Shown here piece after piece: positions 32,232-32,336 of a stretch of 32,336 bases of DNA (its first letter is position 1; each line of letters begins with the position of its first letter). The DNA is taken from contig CAJLGW010000008.1 of assembly GCA_905206345.1 (NCBI GenBank), positions 1-32,336 on the forward strand. Direction: 5' to 3'. Origin of the DNA: an uncultured Sutterella sp. GTDB taxonomy: Bacteria; Pseudomonadota; Gammaproteobacteria; Burkholderiales; Burkholderiaceae_F. The translations under genes were made by a program, and so were the position numbers. Under the pieces are notes generated by a model that worked only from the letters and a program-made list of their open reading frames with translations, searched no databases and was not told the origin of the DNA.

Positions 32232-32336
32232 CCCGAGTTTGATAGTTTAAAAGCAAGAAATTTCTCTCAAATCCTTTATTCTCAGGCATTCTCGGCCTTT
32301 TCTGTTTTCTGAAATAGAAACGGTTCTGTATATGTG
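32232..32336 (-). mobile_element. Truncated right end of an IS1634-type element, continuing outside the window
   Basis: Inverted copy of 3057-3163 (shared blocks TTTGATAGTTTAAA, AAGAAATTTC, GTTTTCTGAAATAGAA, GTTCTGTATATGTG). By analogy its transposase would lie on the minus strand beyond 32336. The outer edge is near 32232. Confidence 0.72.

Noticed and set aside
1..32336. CRISPR arrays, tRNA or rRNA genes
   Set aside because: No regularly spaced short repeats, and no tRNA cloverleaf or rRNA signature was seen on either strand.

Overview
The window looks like a chromosomal segment of a Gram-negative, probably gut-dwelling betaproteobacterium. My best guess is the Sutterellaceae (Burkholderiales), inferred from the mixture of passenger-type autotransporters, an oxygen-independent heme pathway, MetNIQ, an AspT/YidE-type carrier and many IS200/IS605 and IS4/IS1634-type scars. 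I cannot confirm the taxonomy from sequence alone.

Layout. (1) 1-2573: an autotransporter gene interrupted by a frameshift exactly at a 9-G tract, so it is probably phase-variable and currently OFF. (2) 2574-4955: an insertion-sequence graveyard (a transposase C-terminus, IS ends, two near-identical IS605-type right ends, an internally deleted TnpB) around one intact creatininase-family gene. (3) 4956-6174: a periplasmic M15-type peptidase, convergent with a hotdog thioesterase. (4) 6286-17925: a tightly packed minus-strand operon of about 11.6 kb that forms a complete heme acquisition and anaerobic degradation unit. In transcription order it holds radical-SAM HutW, a TonB-dependent receptor with FRAP/NPNL-like motifs, a three-gene ECF importer (S, EcfT, double-ATPase EcfA), HutX (two identical copies created by an 820-bp tandem duplication), a flavodoxin, ExbB, ExbD, TonB and a DrrAB/YadGH-like ABC pair. 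Two Fur-box-like sites and a good promoter precede hutW.

(5) 18155-19834: an AspT/YidE-type carrier. (6) 20047-22945: a metNIQ methionine importer operon. It is preceded by a previously unmarked 33-codon leader ORF with five Met codons in its last twelve, followed by mutually exclusive RNA hairpins and an intrinsic terminator: a strong candidate for ribosome-mediated methionine attenuation. (7) 23238-25638: the proline pathway operon proBA. (8) 25688-27267: a graveyard of defence and mobile genes: an IS1380-type/DUF4143 chimera, an unknown ORF, type I restriction hsdM and hsdS fragments, and a TnpB tail. (9) 27541-30039: a second, intact autotransporter with an 8-G tract just upstream of its start. 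(10) 30149-32050: a complete IS with 23-bp inverted repeats, followed by a remnant and the truncated end of another IS at the window edge.

Themes. Both long G tracts I noticed in the window belong to autotransporters, which points to switching of surface proteins. Nutrient uptake (heme/iron, methionine) is under recognisable cis control (Fur, attenuation). Defence genes and IS elements have been eroded by repeated insertion and deletion.
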